Of a stretch of DNA of 64,000 nt, positions 43,781-55,617 are shown one piece after another; the stretch's first letter is position 1, and each line of letters starts with the position of its first letter. The notes beneath the pieces are model-generated. The model saw only the letters and a list, made by a program, of their open reading frames with translations. It ran no database searches and had not been told where the DNA came from. Source of the DNA: Anniella stebbinsi (lineage: Eukaryota; Chordata; Lepidosauria; Squamata; Anniellidae); contig JARDYH010000002.1 in NCBI GenBank assembly GCA_029215795.1, positions 12,455,001 through 12,519,000 on the forward strand. Reading direction: 5' to 3'. The position numbers and the translations under genes are program-made.

Positions 43781-45130
43781 CAGAAGTGGCAACGCTGAGG
43801 GTGAAAAATGCAAGTTTAGAGTTCAAGAGCAGCTGACTGTGAACCAACATCCTCCAGGGCAATCTGGAGACTAGTCAAGCAGAAATGTTCAAAAATCAAT
43901 GGAATGACACCAAAGTTTTTTCCGAGAGTATTCCCAGTTTCCAAGTATTATCTATGACAAGATGTTACTTAGGGTTACAGTTGTTCAAAGACTAGTCCCA
44001 GGAAGACTATAAAGAATCAATGCCAGGTGGAGGAGTTATTGGCTTGCAAGACATTGGAGGAACAGGATTCTGATACAAACAGAGGGCCTTCTGTGACATC
44101 AAGCTTATTATTATTATGGAAGTGCTTGATACAGTAGAGGCTGCTTATCAGACCGGATGAACTTAGCAAGCATCAGAGAAAAGGCAGGGATGAGAATCAT
44201 CCAAGGATCTCATTCAAAGCCATGGGGCTCACACACATCAGAGCTGACATGGAGTAAGCTTTTAATCTGCTACACTCTGTGAATAGTCCTCTGTTTCTAA
44301 CCAGAGTGTTTTGTTTTGTTTTAACCTGTCAGTGTTGTTGAAGGATGGGAGAAGGATATTATCTGACTATGTTTAAGTGTATATGTTTGATATTTCCCAA
44401 GTTTTCTGCAGTCACAAGTGTTTAGGAACAGGGGTTTCCACACTGTATTTTAGCCATGATTACTTCTCTTCCCCTGTTCTGAGGCACAGGCCAATGGCAG
44501 TAGCGAGGCCACACAGGCCCAGCTATGAATTGAAAATGCAGACTAGACTCCTTCGCAGGTTAGAGGAGTTTCTAAAGCCGATGCACAGGGACTCCTTAGC
44601 AGACCAATCTGGCAAGGGTTCCCTGAATGTAGAAAGTTTAAAATGTCTAAACTGGTGCATCAAGCAGCTTCAGCCATCCAAATAAATGTGCCATAGGCTC
44701 ATGATCACATAGCAGTCTCCGCTTTTGAGGGAGCATGACTCCATGTTCGTCTATGACAATCACACTTCTCTCGTACAACACACTAGTATGTTTATTTACC
44801 CAATACAGTGAATTATACAAATTACATTGCACTTTCTCCCAAAGTGTTAGTAATAACTTTATTTTCATTCAGAGTAAGCAACATTATTGTTTGCCATCTA
44901 TATCATGTAGTTACACATTTGTGAAGGCATAAAGAGCTGTCATTAGTAACTTGCTCTGGGATAAATGGAACATGCCGCATGCCACTTCAAAATTTGATCC
45001 AGACTCCATGAATCGGAATAGAATTTACTTGGGTTAATATTCAGATTTGAGCAATGGGAAATTCAAGTATCTTTCCTGCGGGATTTAGGATGAAGCTAGT
45101 TTAAATATTTTGTAAAAGGCTTGTATTTAC
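43781..45130. other. Intronic stretch without recognised gene
   Basis: The sequence leading to the DYM exon donor. A 102-codon plus-strand frame (44377-44685) shows no domain I know. No second exon was seen. Confidence 0.5.
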
Positions 45131-45225
45131 CTGATGATCCTCTGAGCGGCATACTGATGAAGAGAGCGGAACTGTGCTGACATATTGGCTAAAGCTGCCA
45201 AACAGTTTGTATGAAGGTATTTGTC
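45131..45225 (-). CDS. DYM: DYM (dymeclin) coding exon, the most downstream of three seen
   Basis: This 95-bp exon encodes [20 protein letters not shown] followed by [11 protein letters not shown] and the first two bases of the next codon, so it ends in phase 2. The reading matches dymeclin and continues directly from the exon at 46269-46382. The minus-strand acceptor is a pyrimidine-rich run ending CCAACAG, and the donor is GTAAAT. The following dymeclin exon was not found in the 45 kb that remain, so the next intron is at least that long. That long intron holds both DIRS copies and the palindromic element. Confidence 0.95.
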
Positions 45226-45799
45226 CTGTTGGAGATGAGGAGGGGAAAAAACACACACATGAGACTATCCTTTCTGTGTATTCAGCAAGACCTGTCAAAA
45301 GGAAAATCGCTCACTGGCTTAGCATCCGTTTACCAGAGGGCAAGGTTGCAATAAAGACAACCCAAACTTGTGTTCTGATTTTAGAAGTAACCGTTAGTGA
45401 TAACTCCTGCAATCACAGTTTAAGATGCTCGGGTCTTTTATGGAGGTGTCGCCGCATATCTGTAGCATGCGGCTGCATGTTTAACCTTAAGGCAAAGAAC
45501 AGCTTTCCTTACTTTTCCACTCTTTCATATTTATTTTACAGAAAGAATACTTTTAACAACAACAAAAAGGTTTGTAATGGTTCAATTTCCCTTTTTAGCT
45601 GCAAACAGGTACACAATGTCCTAAGTACAGGATGTCGATTTGAATGGAAATCGCAGAATTCTAGCTGTTCGGACGATGTGGGATCGTATAGAATACTATT
45701 TCACAATGTTTTCTCACTACTTCTTGAAATAATTAGCATGTGGGCAAGGGCCACAGCTCAGTCGCAGATCATATGCTTTAGTCCCTAGCAACAATGTTA

Positions 45800-45935
45800 A
45801 ATGGTCTCAGATAGGAGGGCTGGGAAAAACTTCCGGCCAAGACCTTAAAGGTTTGCTGCCAGTCATAGTAGAGAGTACCAGACTAGATGGACCAAAGGTC
45901 TGTCTCTCTGAAGTAGCTTCATATATTCAACAGGG
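45800..45935 (+). mobile_element. tRNA-derived SINE, 3' part
   Basis: It carries GGGCTGGGAAAAACTTCCGG, GCTGCCAGTCATAG, CCAGACTAGATGGACCAAAG and GTAGCTTCATATATTCA, the body and tail of the SINE seen complete at 3453-3651. It lies in the 1-kb DYM intron between 45225 and 46269. Confidence 0.78.
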
Positions 45936-46268
45936 GACGTTTAATATGAGACGTTTACTAGAAGTCATTCTTAATTAACGTCTCTATTAGTATTTTGGCT
46001 ATTAGCGCTAAACGTATTCAAACTCTCACATTTCCAACATTTTCAGTTCTCATTCTTATCTGTGGATGACGTGCCATTGTGACAGCATTTTAAAACTGGT
46101 TCTCTCTAGATTCTTCCATAGCGAGAAGGCTTTGTGTGTGTGAGTATGTGTTTCCTTTCCCATGACACCACTCTTGCTTTATCACTATTATTTGTTGGGA
46201 ACTGGTTTGTGATGATGGGAAATTGCACATCTGTTCTATGTGAAATCAGCCCCAAATACAGCTCTTAC

Positions 46269-46382
46269 CCTTGTTCTTGTCATGTTGTACTGAATGGTTC
46301 TTATTACTACCAGTATCAGGAGACTCCCCAGTGAAATTTCGGTTAACACACGTTCCGAGTACCAAGTAATATTTTTTAATAT
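46269..46382 (-). CDS. DYM: DYM (dymeclin) coding exon, middle of three seen
   Basis: This 114-bp exon encodes 38 codons without a stop, beginning [19 protein letters not shown] and ending [10 protein letters not shown]. It follows the 59490-59615 exon directly in the protein, with both junctions in phase 0. The minus-strand acceptor is a clear pyrimidine tract ending TTTGCAG, and the donor after the final AGG codon is GTAAGA. The segment is hydrophobic and helix-like, as expected for dymeclin, but has no catalytic motif. The intron to the next exon at 45131-45225 is only about 1.0 kb. Confidence 0.95.
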
Positions 46383-48552
46383 CTGCAAAGACAGAAAAGA
46401 GCACAAGTTAGTGTCCTTTAGTAAGGAACATCATGCCATTCTCTGGATTCTGGTTTATTTCCCAGAAAAAAATCAATGAAACCTATGGATTTGATGCACC
46501 GCAAATTAAAATGTGGAAGTTGATCTCTCCACATAGATTAGCAACTTCAATGTTTTCAGAGAGCTCTGTAGACTTTTCAGCAGCTCAGACTTTATGGGGA
46601 AATAAAACTGTGTCTGGTTTAATACAAAAGCTGCATATGACTGAATCCAGTCACCTTATACCACATAGTCACATCACAGCTTGCATTTGAAAACAAAACC
46701 AGGGTAATGTTGTCGAGGCACCATTTGAGCAACGCCAACTCAACTGTACAAAAATGGGAAAAAATGTGGGAAAACAGCACTCAGTCACGGAATGAAAACC
46801 ACTGGACAGAGCAATCCTAAGTGATGATGGGGGGAGCTAATGCCTGTACCGTTGCTGCAACCAGTTTGGGAGGGCAGTTTTTGTTAGTTGTTAACTGGAA
46901 GAGGTTTTGAAAATCAATCAATCAATCCCTTCCCTTTGAAACCAGTGGGAGAGAAATTAACTATGATATTAAGGGGCTCAATCCAGGAGTGGGTCCAGGG
47001 AGCCAAGGGACTTTGGATTCAGTAGTTCCAAGGCTGTCCCAACACATCCCTAGAATGCCCCAAACTGGCCCTTACTGCCGGTGGGAACACCGCCAGCAGA
47101 ACTCCTAATGCTGGCTTTCTATGGGCATAACAGGCGCTTCAGCAGTGAACCTGCTGCCATGCCATCAGAGAGGCAATTCTGTCTTGTATACAGGGGGGGG
47201 CAGTGGCACCAGTTGGCCCGGGGCCCACGATTTTGAAGGGGCACTCCGACGAGGAGGTCCCCCCTACGCTACTGCTTCCGTAGCGTAAGCGGCCCATCGA
47301 GAAGCAAGGAGCCCACCTTGTGGAAACAGCGCAGAAGCCATCTGTCGTGAATACCACAGACTACAAGCTCCAGAGGGCCATATGCCGCATGCAGGGCGGG
47401 GATCTATGTGCCTAAGTTGCGATGGCTGTCCTTACTGCATCTCTTTCCTCAATCTTCTCCATGGCATATAATCTCTGGAGCGGAGGGTGAGGTAACGATG
47501 GTGATAGTTATTAATGATAATAATGACGATGATACCGTGAGGGCGATGATGATGATAATGTTTGACAATGATGAAGGACTGTTCTATTGTTGTTGCTTCT
47601 ATTTGTACAGCAACTAAAAATAAATGTTAATTTCTGATTCAACATTGAGGTGTTGTAGAACAGGTTTAATATGGTGTTATGTAGAACGGACATGTTGGTG
47701 GGCACGTCCCCTTGGGGCGGCCATGTTGTCCTCCCTCTGTGGTTTCCACATTTCTGAATGTGAAGAAGTGATGTCTTACATCTTGAATAAAAGTGCTTCC
47801 CATTACCTTTTTTATAAATCGTTCTAGTTCATATATGCATTTAGCACTGAATCAGTGCCACTGATTAAATAATACTTAATGAGCAGTTTGAAATTTGAGG
47901 GGGGGGGGCACACACTTCCCATCTGGCTTGGGCATATTACCAACTCTGCACGACCCTGCCTGTTTTAAACCCCCTCACCAGCTTTTAGCTGGGATTAGGA
48001 TTGCTCTTCAATATATCTTTGTGTTTGTCATTTTTCAGTGGCTTATTTTTCAATGTGTTAATAATGAAGAGTATTTAAGGGGAGGGACCCCATCTAAGAC
48101 CACAAATTGCAAAGTAAGAGATATTGCTCCACAGTGAAGTACATATTCCTCTCAGATACCTTTTATGACAGCTACAGCGTCTGGATAAAAACTCAGCATG
48201 CTCTTTGTGCCAAGAGAGAGGAACATTTGGAAGAGGATAGAGTTCTCTGATAACTTTCACAAACACAAAGATTCTAGGAGTATGCTTACATTGGTAACTG
48301 TGATCACAGGGCTATCAGACTCAATATATATTTAAGTAGGAAGCTGCCCAGGAAGTCTAACACAATTTGACTTCAAAAGAGGAAACTTCTCTAAAATGAG
48401 GGAACTGGTGAAAAGGAAGTTGAAATGGGGAGTCAAGAGGGATAATTCCCTTCGAAAAGTGTGGAAGTTACTCAAAACCATAATAACAGAAGATCAGCTA
48501 AAATGTATACCACAGGTTAGGGAAGGTAGCATTGAGACCAAGAGGTCTAGCA
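46383..48552. other. Intronic stretch without recognised gene
   Basis: A short GC-richer patch at 47170-47360 may be a decayed miniature element (left GGGGGGGGCAGTGGCACC). Nothing coding was recognised. Confidence 0.45.
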
Positions 48553-49307
48553 GTTAAGAACATAAGATGAGTCATGCTGGATCAAACCATGGGTCCATCT
48601 AGTCCAACATTCTGTCCATACAGTGGCCAACCAGCTGTCGACCAGGGATCCACAAGCAGGACACAGTATAACAGCACCTTCCCACCCATGATCCCCAGCA
48701 ACTGTTGTATACAGGCTTACTGCCTCTCATGCTGGAGGTAACACATAGCCATTAGGATTAGTAGCCATTGATAGCCTTCTCCTCCAGGAATTTATTCAAT
48801 CCCCTTTTAAAGCCATCCAAATTGGTGGCCATCGCCACATCTTGGGCAGTGAATTCCATAGTTTAACTATGCACTGTGTGAAGAAGTCCTTCCTTTTATC
48901 TGTCATGAATCTCCCACTAATCATGGGATGACCCCATTGGGTTCTAGACTTTTGAGAGAGGGAGAAAAATGTCTCCCTATCCACATTCTCCACATCATGC
49001 ATAATTCTGTCCATCTCTATCATGTCTCCCTTTAGCCTCCCTTTTTTCAAGCTGAACAATTCCAGCTGGAGATGCTCCAGCCCCTTGATCATTTTAGTTG
49101 CCCTTTTCTGCACTTTTCCCAGCTCCACAATATCTTTTTTTTAGGTGTGGTGATCAAAACTGTACACAATATTCTAAGTATGCCAGTTTTAGTCTCAATT
49201 CCTTTTCTAATAATGTCTAACATGGGATTTGCCTTCTTTACAGGGGCCGCACACTGGGTTGACCTTTTCATTGAACTGTCCACCACAACCTCAAGATTTC
49301 TTTCTTG
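48553..49307 (-). mobile_element. CR1 LINE, ORF2 C-terminus and 3' end
   Basis: The complement begins with the CR1 tail (AAGAACATAAGATGAGTCAT), so the 3' end is at the left. ORF2 readings run leftwards in two frames: NLEVVVDSSMKRSTQCAAPV and KKANPMLDIIRKGIE at 49190-49310, then KVQKRATKMIKGLEHL and RLKGDMIEM. It is frameshifted and 5' truncated at about 49307, where it abuts another CR1 in the opposite direction. Confidence 0.9.
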
Positions 49308-49460
49308 GTCGGTAACCGCTGGGGAACATGGATGGGAGGGTGCTGTTGCGCCGTGTCCTCCTTGTGGGTCCCTGGTCAACAGCTGGTTGGCCACTGTGTG
49401 AGCAGAGTGCGGGACTAGATGGACCCTCGGTCCATCATGGCTCTTCTTATGTTCTTAATG
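49308..49460 (+). mobile_element. CR1 LINE 3' end, opposed to its neighbour
   Basis: GGGGAACATGGATGGGAGGG, GGTTGGCCACTGTGTGAGCA, GGACTAGATGGACCCTCGGT and the tail CTTCTTATGTTCTTA. It starts exactly where the minus-strand copy ends. Confidence 0.88.
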
Positions 49461-49529
49461 CTCTTTAACAAGTGTGTGGACCTCCATGCATGTAGGGGGC
49501 CATCTCAGTAACAGTGGACCTACATCTGC

Positions 49530-49560
49530 TGGGTGTGTGTGTGTGTGTGTGTGTGTGAGT
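49530..49560. repeat. (TG)n microsatellite
   Basis: About thirteen TG units, with GA interruptions and a short GC-alternating run following. Confidence 0.93.
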
Positions 49561-49637
49561 GTGTGTGTGCGCGCAGCCAGTGGGTACAATCCCACTTCCA
49601 CCCCTAACCCTCTCCCATTGCATAGCTATTGTTTACA

Positions 49638-49662
49638 TCTCTCTCTCTCTCTCTCTCTCTCA
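49638..49662. repeat. (CT)n microsatellite
   Basis: About twelve CT units. Confidence 0.93.
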
Positions 49663-49794
49663 TCTACAAGTGTATTTGTGCATGTGCAGGCTTGTGTGTG
49701 TATGTTGCAACACTGCTTTTTATTGAAAAGTTTTCATATAGTAATTTTGCAAAATCCATTTGCAGTAACATATTGAATAAGTTATGAAAGACAG

Positions 49795-50093
49795 ACATAG
49801 AATCAGAGTCACAGAAGAGTGGAGTTGGAAGGGGCCTATAAGGCCATCGAGTCCAACCCCCTGCTCAATGCAGGAATCCACCTTAATGCATACCTGACAA
49901 ATGGTTGTCCAGCTGCCTCTTGAAGCCTCTAGTGTGGGAGAGCCCACCACCTCCCTAGGTCATTGGTCGCATTGTCATACTGCTCTAACAGTCAGGAAGT
50001 TTTTCTTGATGTCCAGCCGGAATCCAGCTTCCTGTAACTTGAGCCCATTATTCTGTGTCCTGCACTCTGGGGTGATTAAGAAGAGATCTTCTT
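49795..50093 (-). mobile_element. CR1 LINE 3' end
   Basis: It starts with the complement of the tail (ACATAGAATCAGAGTCACAG) and the GAGTCCAACCCCCTGCTCAA block, and runs to GGGGTGATTAAGAAGAGATC. It is 5' truncated. Confidence 0.9.
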
Positions 50094-50284
50094 CTGAATG
50101 AAAAAGACAATGGCCGTTCCTAGCCGTTACCTGAGCTGCTTCTGACGGATGATGCCATGGATTGAACTTGCACTGTTTTATAAGCAGAACACTTGCCCAA
50201 CAGCAATGGTAGACCCTCCCAAAATGAATGTTCATGCTAGCCAAAGTACATATAAGGTACCTTGTACCTAGTCGGACTATTGGT

Positions 50285-50562
50285 GTGTGCCCTGCCCACC
50301 TCCCTAGGTCACTGGTTCTATTGTCGTACTGCTCTAAAAGTCAGGAAGTTTTTCCTGATGTCCAGCCGGAATCCGGTTTCCTGTAACTTGAGTCCATTAT
50401 TCCGCGTCCTGCACTCTGGGTTGATTGAGAAGAGATCCTGGCCCTCCTCTGTGTGACAACCTTTCAAGTATTTGAAGAGTGCTATCATGTCTCCCCTCAG
50501 TCTTCTCTTCTCCAGGCTAAACATGCCTAGTTCTTTCAATCTCTCCTCATAGGGCTACATCC
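50285..50562 (-). mobile_element. CR1 LINE internal part lacking its 3' end
   Basis: It starts inside the 3' region (CCCACCTCCCTAGGTCACTG) and runs leftwards through the ORF2 end ([20 protein letters not shown]). The tail and the ~120 bp before it are missing, which is unusual for a LINE fragment. Confidence 0.87.
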
Positions 50563-51444
50563 ATCCATGTAGATGTCTCTGGCAAATGGCAGCAACACTT
50601 TATGCTTCTGATGAACGCAAAGTTCACAAAAGTTTATAGGGCTCTTTAGTTTATCTGTTGACGTCCTCTCAAAGCTCAGGAAAGGCAATGTTTGCAATGT
50701 CTTTGGGAACTGCCACTATTGCTAAAACAGCAACAGGACAAGACTAGCCAAAGAGATAAGAGTTCCTTCTATATTAAATAATAATAATAATAATAACAAT
50801 TTTGCGATTGCCATTCTTTGTTCACTCCTAACGTTGATGCCAACTTGTTGTATTCAGTGTTGCCCTCTTATATTTTTTCAGATCTAATTTCTGGTGATGC
50901 TGATAATGCTGCAATCACACTCAACTGCAGTGCCAGCCTATCGAGTGTGGCCAGGCAAAATACTTGAGGCTTTTAAAGGCTTCCCTGCTTTTAATTAAAA
51001 GTTTCCCTCCTTGCAGCTTTTATACTTATTTTGATAGAAAAGATAGAAAGCAAAAAAGCAAGGCAACTAGTAATTTTTAAAAATACACGTCATTACTAAA
51101 GAATCCATTACTGCTCCTCCAGTCACAATAAACAAGAAGAAATGCAACCAGAAAGAGGAGGAAATGCTTAATTAACATTGCAGGGGACTTTTGCTGAACA
51201 GGTCTTACTTGGGAGCGAACATTATAGATCTTGGTCATGGAGAAGAATATTAAGTACTATGTGGAATATCTGTTTTAGGCAATATCCCTGGCGTACTAAA
51301 GAGCTTTAGTGTGAAAGCAATCAACAACTTGCAGATAATATGATGAAGTGTGACAATTTCCAGTAAACCTTTTATGCTGAGGAAATTAGTAACATTGGAA
51401 CTGAAGTAATCTCCAAAGAGTTAAGAAGAAATAGGTAGGAAGAC
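50563..51444. other. Intronic stretch without recognised gene
   Basis: Contains an AAT run at 50775-50796. No exon was recognised. Confidence 0.5.
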
Positions 51445-51645
51445 AATGCAGAGCGCACACTTTGAATGCACAAAGTTCCAGGTTAAATCCCTGACATCTC
51501 TCATTAACGGCTCTCAAGAAGAAGAGCTGGGGAAGAGCTACGTCCAAGACCTTGGAGAAATGCTACTGCTCAACAGTAAATAATGGGCTATATCAGGTCT
51601 GATATGGTATAAGGCAGCCTCATTTTTTCAGTTCAGCATGAAGTC
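51445..51645 (+). mobile_element. tRNA-derived SINE
   Basis: B-box-like CAGGTTAAATCCCTGACATC, then AAGAGCTGGGGAAGAGCTAC, ACCTTGGAGAAATGC and CTGATATGGTATAAGGCAGC. It is the same family as 3453-3651, in the opposite orientation, with a decayed tail. Confidence 0.78.
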
Positions 51646-51711
51646 ACCACTTAAGAGTTTCAGAAAACCTGAACCAACCAAGGCAAAGGTATACAATTAC
51701 ACAACAAACCT

Positions 51712-51765
51712 GTAAGCGAATAAAACCTTCTAATACTAAAGCGAATAAAACCTTCTAATACTAAA
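51712..51765. repeat. Two-copy 25- to 26-bp tandem duplication
   Basis: GCGAATAAAACCTTCTAATA followed by CTAAA occurs twice in direct succession. Confidence 0.92.
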
Positions 51766-51870
51766 ACATGATTCACTTAAAAATGTAGGGGGGAAATGAT
51801 TGATATGGCACCTGCATAGAAAATAAAGAGTAAGTTCTTAGTGCTAAAATGGACAATAATGGTAACAGGA

Positions 51871-51919
51871 AGTAAGAGGAGGAGGAGGAGGAGGAGGAGG
51901 AAGAGGAGGAGGAGGAGGC
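51871..51919. repeat. (GGA)n purine tract
   Basis: About fifteen AGG/GGA units with one AAG interruption, all purines on the plus strand. Confidence 0.93.
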
Positions 51920-52680
51920 AACCATCTGTGAAAATACCTTGCTCATTTACAGCAGGTCAGCTACAATTAATACCAAAAATGGAACTATTAAATTAAAAGG
52001 AGGTGGGGAGAAACAGAAATGGGGATTCTTAACTTCAGACAGAATTAAGGGTTAGGGGGATGAAGATTAATGGGTTCTTTTTTTTCATTACTTTGCCTTA
52101 CTAAAACATTTTTGGTTGTTATTTGTCTGATTTGCTTAAAATACTAGTTTGAATTTTGAAGCGATGGAGGAGATACCCATACGTGCTTTCAAAAGACAGA
52201 GAACTCTTGCAAGAGACAGGGAGATCTCCTGCTCTCCCCTTCTCCCCAGAGATTCTGTTTGACTGCATGCAAATGTATTTTCCAATATTGATACAGTTTA
52301 ATCCAGACACTGAAAAGAGACCATACATTAGAGATAGCAACGCAGCAACACAACTAATGAATGCATATTGGCTTCACTGTATACAGCAAGGTATCACACG
52401 GGTGGGAATAGTCTTCCAATGTATTCTAAATGTTAAAATTCTAAATATTTAAATTTACAAAGCAAGAGTGTACACTCAGGAACTCTCAACAGTTAAAGCA
52501 TCTGTGCTTAACTAAGCATTGAACTAATCTTTGTTAAATGATCCTGACACAGTTGCTGAACAACATATTAGCGTTAGAAGAGCGTTGCTGGATCAGATGA
52601 AGGCAAGAATCCCAGCAATCAGCAGGAACTAGGTCATCCAATGGAAAATGGCCAGTGAGCCACCAGCGCACCATGCCCAC
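51920..52680. other. Intronic stretch without recognised gene
   Basis: No exon or named element was recognised. Confidence 0.5.
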
Positions 52681-52682
52681 CT

Positions 52683-53190
52683 GTAATTGGGATTGTTCAG
52701 CTTGGAAAAAGGGAGGCTAAGGGGAGACATGATAGAGGTATACAAAATTATGCATGGTGTGGAGAATGTGGATAGGGAGACGTTTTTCTCCCTCTCCCCA
52801 AATACTAGAACCTGGGGCCATCCCATAAAGCTGATTGGTGGGAGATTCAGGACAAATAAAAGGAAGGACTTCTTCACCCAGCACATACTTAAACTATGGA
52901 ATTCACTACCACAAGATGTGGTGATGGCCACCAATTTGGATGGCTTTGAAAGGGGGGGGGTGGATAAATTCCTGGAGGAGAAGCCTATCAATGGCTACTA
53001 GCACTGATGGCTACGTGCTACCACCAGTATCTGAGGCAGTTGCCGGGAAACATGGGAGGGAGGGTGCTGCTGCACTGTGTCCTGCTTTGCTGGTCCCTGG
53101 CCGACAGCTGGTTGGCCACTGTGTGAACAGAGTGCTGAACGAGATAGACCCTCGGTCTGATCCAGCATGGCACTTCCAATGTTCTTAAGT
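52683..53190 (+). mobile_element. CR1 LINE, ORF2 C-terminus and 3' end
   Basis: The ORF2 end reads GLFSLEKGRLRGDMIEVYKI and DKFLEEKPINGY at 52687-53001. The 3' region carries GTGTGAACAGAGTGCTGAAC and the tail CACTTCCAATGTTCTTAAG. An expanded G-run near 52956-52964 disturbs the frame. Confidence 0.9.
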
Positions 53191-54930
53191 TTAACACCCT
53201 CTCAGCAAAGTACTTCAGGATCTCTGGCTCAGGCAATAGGAGAAAAAGCTGAAAATTAGCTTATGTAGGATAGAAAAAAGTACTTTTTGTTAGATCATAC
53301 AGTGCACTTCTAAAATACATATATCTTTCTACGCAGCAACCATTATTATTTGCTAGGGGACCAAAACTGTTGCATGCATATAGCACAGCAGGGAATCAAC
53401 TTGCCCAATCCAAAACTATTTCCTTCCAGAGAATTCTTAACAATTTGACTCCTGCAGTGCTGTGTGTCCAGGCTGAGAATCTCAAAAATAAGTGCTCCCT
53501 GAGGAAAACAGTGTCCTGTTAGATTTCCTTGTTATTCCCATTATTAAGAAAACAAGATTCAATATGGGCACAGGTAACTGCTTGTGTGAAGCCAATGGCA
53601 GAAAGAGATCTTATGTTTTTTTTTACATCTTCTTTCCAAGGAAGCCAAAACCACATTGTATTTTCAAACAAAAATCCTTCGACCAGACAGGAAAGCTTTT
53701 GCGGCTTCCTTGGGGGAACCCAAGTAAGAGTCTATATAATCAGTGATTTATAAAATGGTACTTACTAAAATTAATCGTAACTATCAATAAATAAGTGTGG
53801 GTACAATACCACAAGAGGAAGGCACATTCAAGGACTCACAAAGGCAATACAGTTATAAAAGCAGGATGAGGCAATACAGTTATAAAAGCAGGATGGCGGG
53901 GCGATGAAGGATGGGGATGGGAAACACAGACTGATGCAGAACATCTTCATTATTTTTGTTTCCTCCGTCTTCAACCATAGGACAAAAGCCGCTTCCTTCC
54001 AAACCTGCTAAAATTACCCAGCAAAGCAGTGTTTGAGAGGCCTTGTTTATCCCTAGCTCTCTTAAAAATGGATACAAAAGATGGAGCTTAAACTTGAACA
54101 CGAAACTAATTGTGTCTTGAAAATGTCATTCCCAATATGCTTCAAGGAAGGTATTTCATTGCCCCGTTTCTAGAATTTTCCTTCCTCTCCTCCCCCCCCC
54201 CCTTTTGCAGGCAGGTATAGGGGTTGATACCCCCGACCATTTTGTCTGACCGTAACTCGGACCATCCGCCCATCTCCACAAATTCCCATCCATGGGAAAC
54301 AATTTCGCAAGATTGCAACAGGGAAGTCCTAGAGCCAGATCATTTACAAGAAGAGCAGAAAACAATGTCTAGAATAGAAGAACAACAACCGTGAAACTGG
54401 CTCCAGGTGTCCAAAGGGAGTTGTAATCAGTGAGTTTATTTTCTTAAAGTTATTATTATTTTCCTTTTCCTCTTAATTAGTGATCTTGTTGTATTGCCGT
54501 GTGGCGTTATTCCTTTTTTTTACCCTGTATTTTCAACTTTATTTAAAAATAAAACTTAACGTTAAAAAGAATTAAAAAAGAAGCACAGAGGACCCTGATC
54601 CCTCTCACCCACCCCTATGCTGAATGACAAAAATGTTTGAAACAGGGGTGCGTGTCAAAAGCAGTTTTCAATATAACATGTAACATGGTACAAATAAGAG
54701 TTGCTTGCGTGATCCAGAGCCCTTTGCACATGTACCTTGGTTGATCTTTGACCCCAGGGCTAGGATGGTATTTCCAGATTCCAGGTATTTCCAGATGGCT
54801 GCTGTCACAGTGCCCCACTGATCAGGAGAACCCCGGTCTCTGTGGAGCCATCAGCACATCAGGACAGACATAGTGCCACTGACTTTGTGAGCAGAAGCAT
54901 TCATACACCTTGGCCACACTGAGCCCAGCA
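53191..54930. other. Intronic stretch with a small tandem duplication
   Basis: A 27-bp unit (GGCAATACAGTTATAAAAGC plus AGGATGA) is present twice at about 53842-53894. A C-run lies near 54191-54202. No exon was recognised. Confidence 0.55.
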
Positions 54931-55617
54931 ATAAGGGTGTTTCTGAGAGCTCACGCTCACTGCACAGTCTTCTCTAGCACTGAGGAAACGCTTAGACAGC
55001 TCAAAACATGACAGCAGCTCATCCACGGGGACCACCAAAGACCAGAAGGGCAGGGAAGGTTCCACCTCCATCCTGATCTTCCCTCTAGAACTGCTGTACT
55101 ACATCATCTTCTTTACCATGAGGGACACGGTGGCTCTGGGTCAGTCCTGCCGGTACATCTACAAGATACGCAACAGTGATTGGACGTGGCGGCAGATCAG
55201 CTGTTGTCTACAGAATGGAAACTTGGGTAGCAACCAGCCATGGAAGAGATCGGCCCTCCTCAACTGCACCAAGGGCTTGTATGTCCAGATGTTCAGCCGC
55301 CCAACAGCATTTCAACAGGGAGATCATTGTGCCGCTGCTCTTGCATGGCTACCGGACATTCTTGTCCACCAAGTAACAGATCTTCCTCCTGGACTACAAC
55401 GGCACCCCCTCCATCCTCAAGAATGCTCTGGTCTCCTCCATCACATCCCACGTGGTGCTATGCTGCAGCATCAAGGACTTTGCCACTCTCTCAGAATGAC
55501 ACTGTATACCACAAGTACCTGTATGTGCTAGCAACTCAGGAGCAACCAGTAACCTATTTTATCTTGTGTACAGTGCTTTGTTAGAAAGCCCTATATAAAT
55601 TATTATTATTATTATAA

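Noticed and set aside
44377..44685. Possible small plus-strand gene next to the DYM exons
   Set aside because: A 102-codon frame with no recognisable family, splice context or conserved motif.
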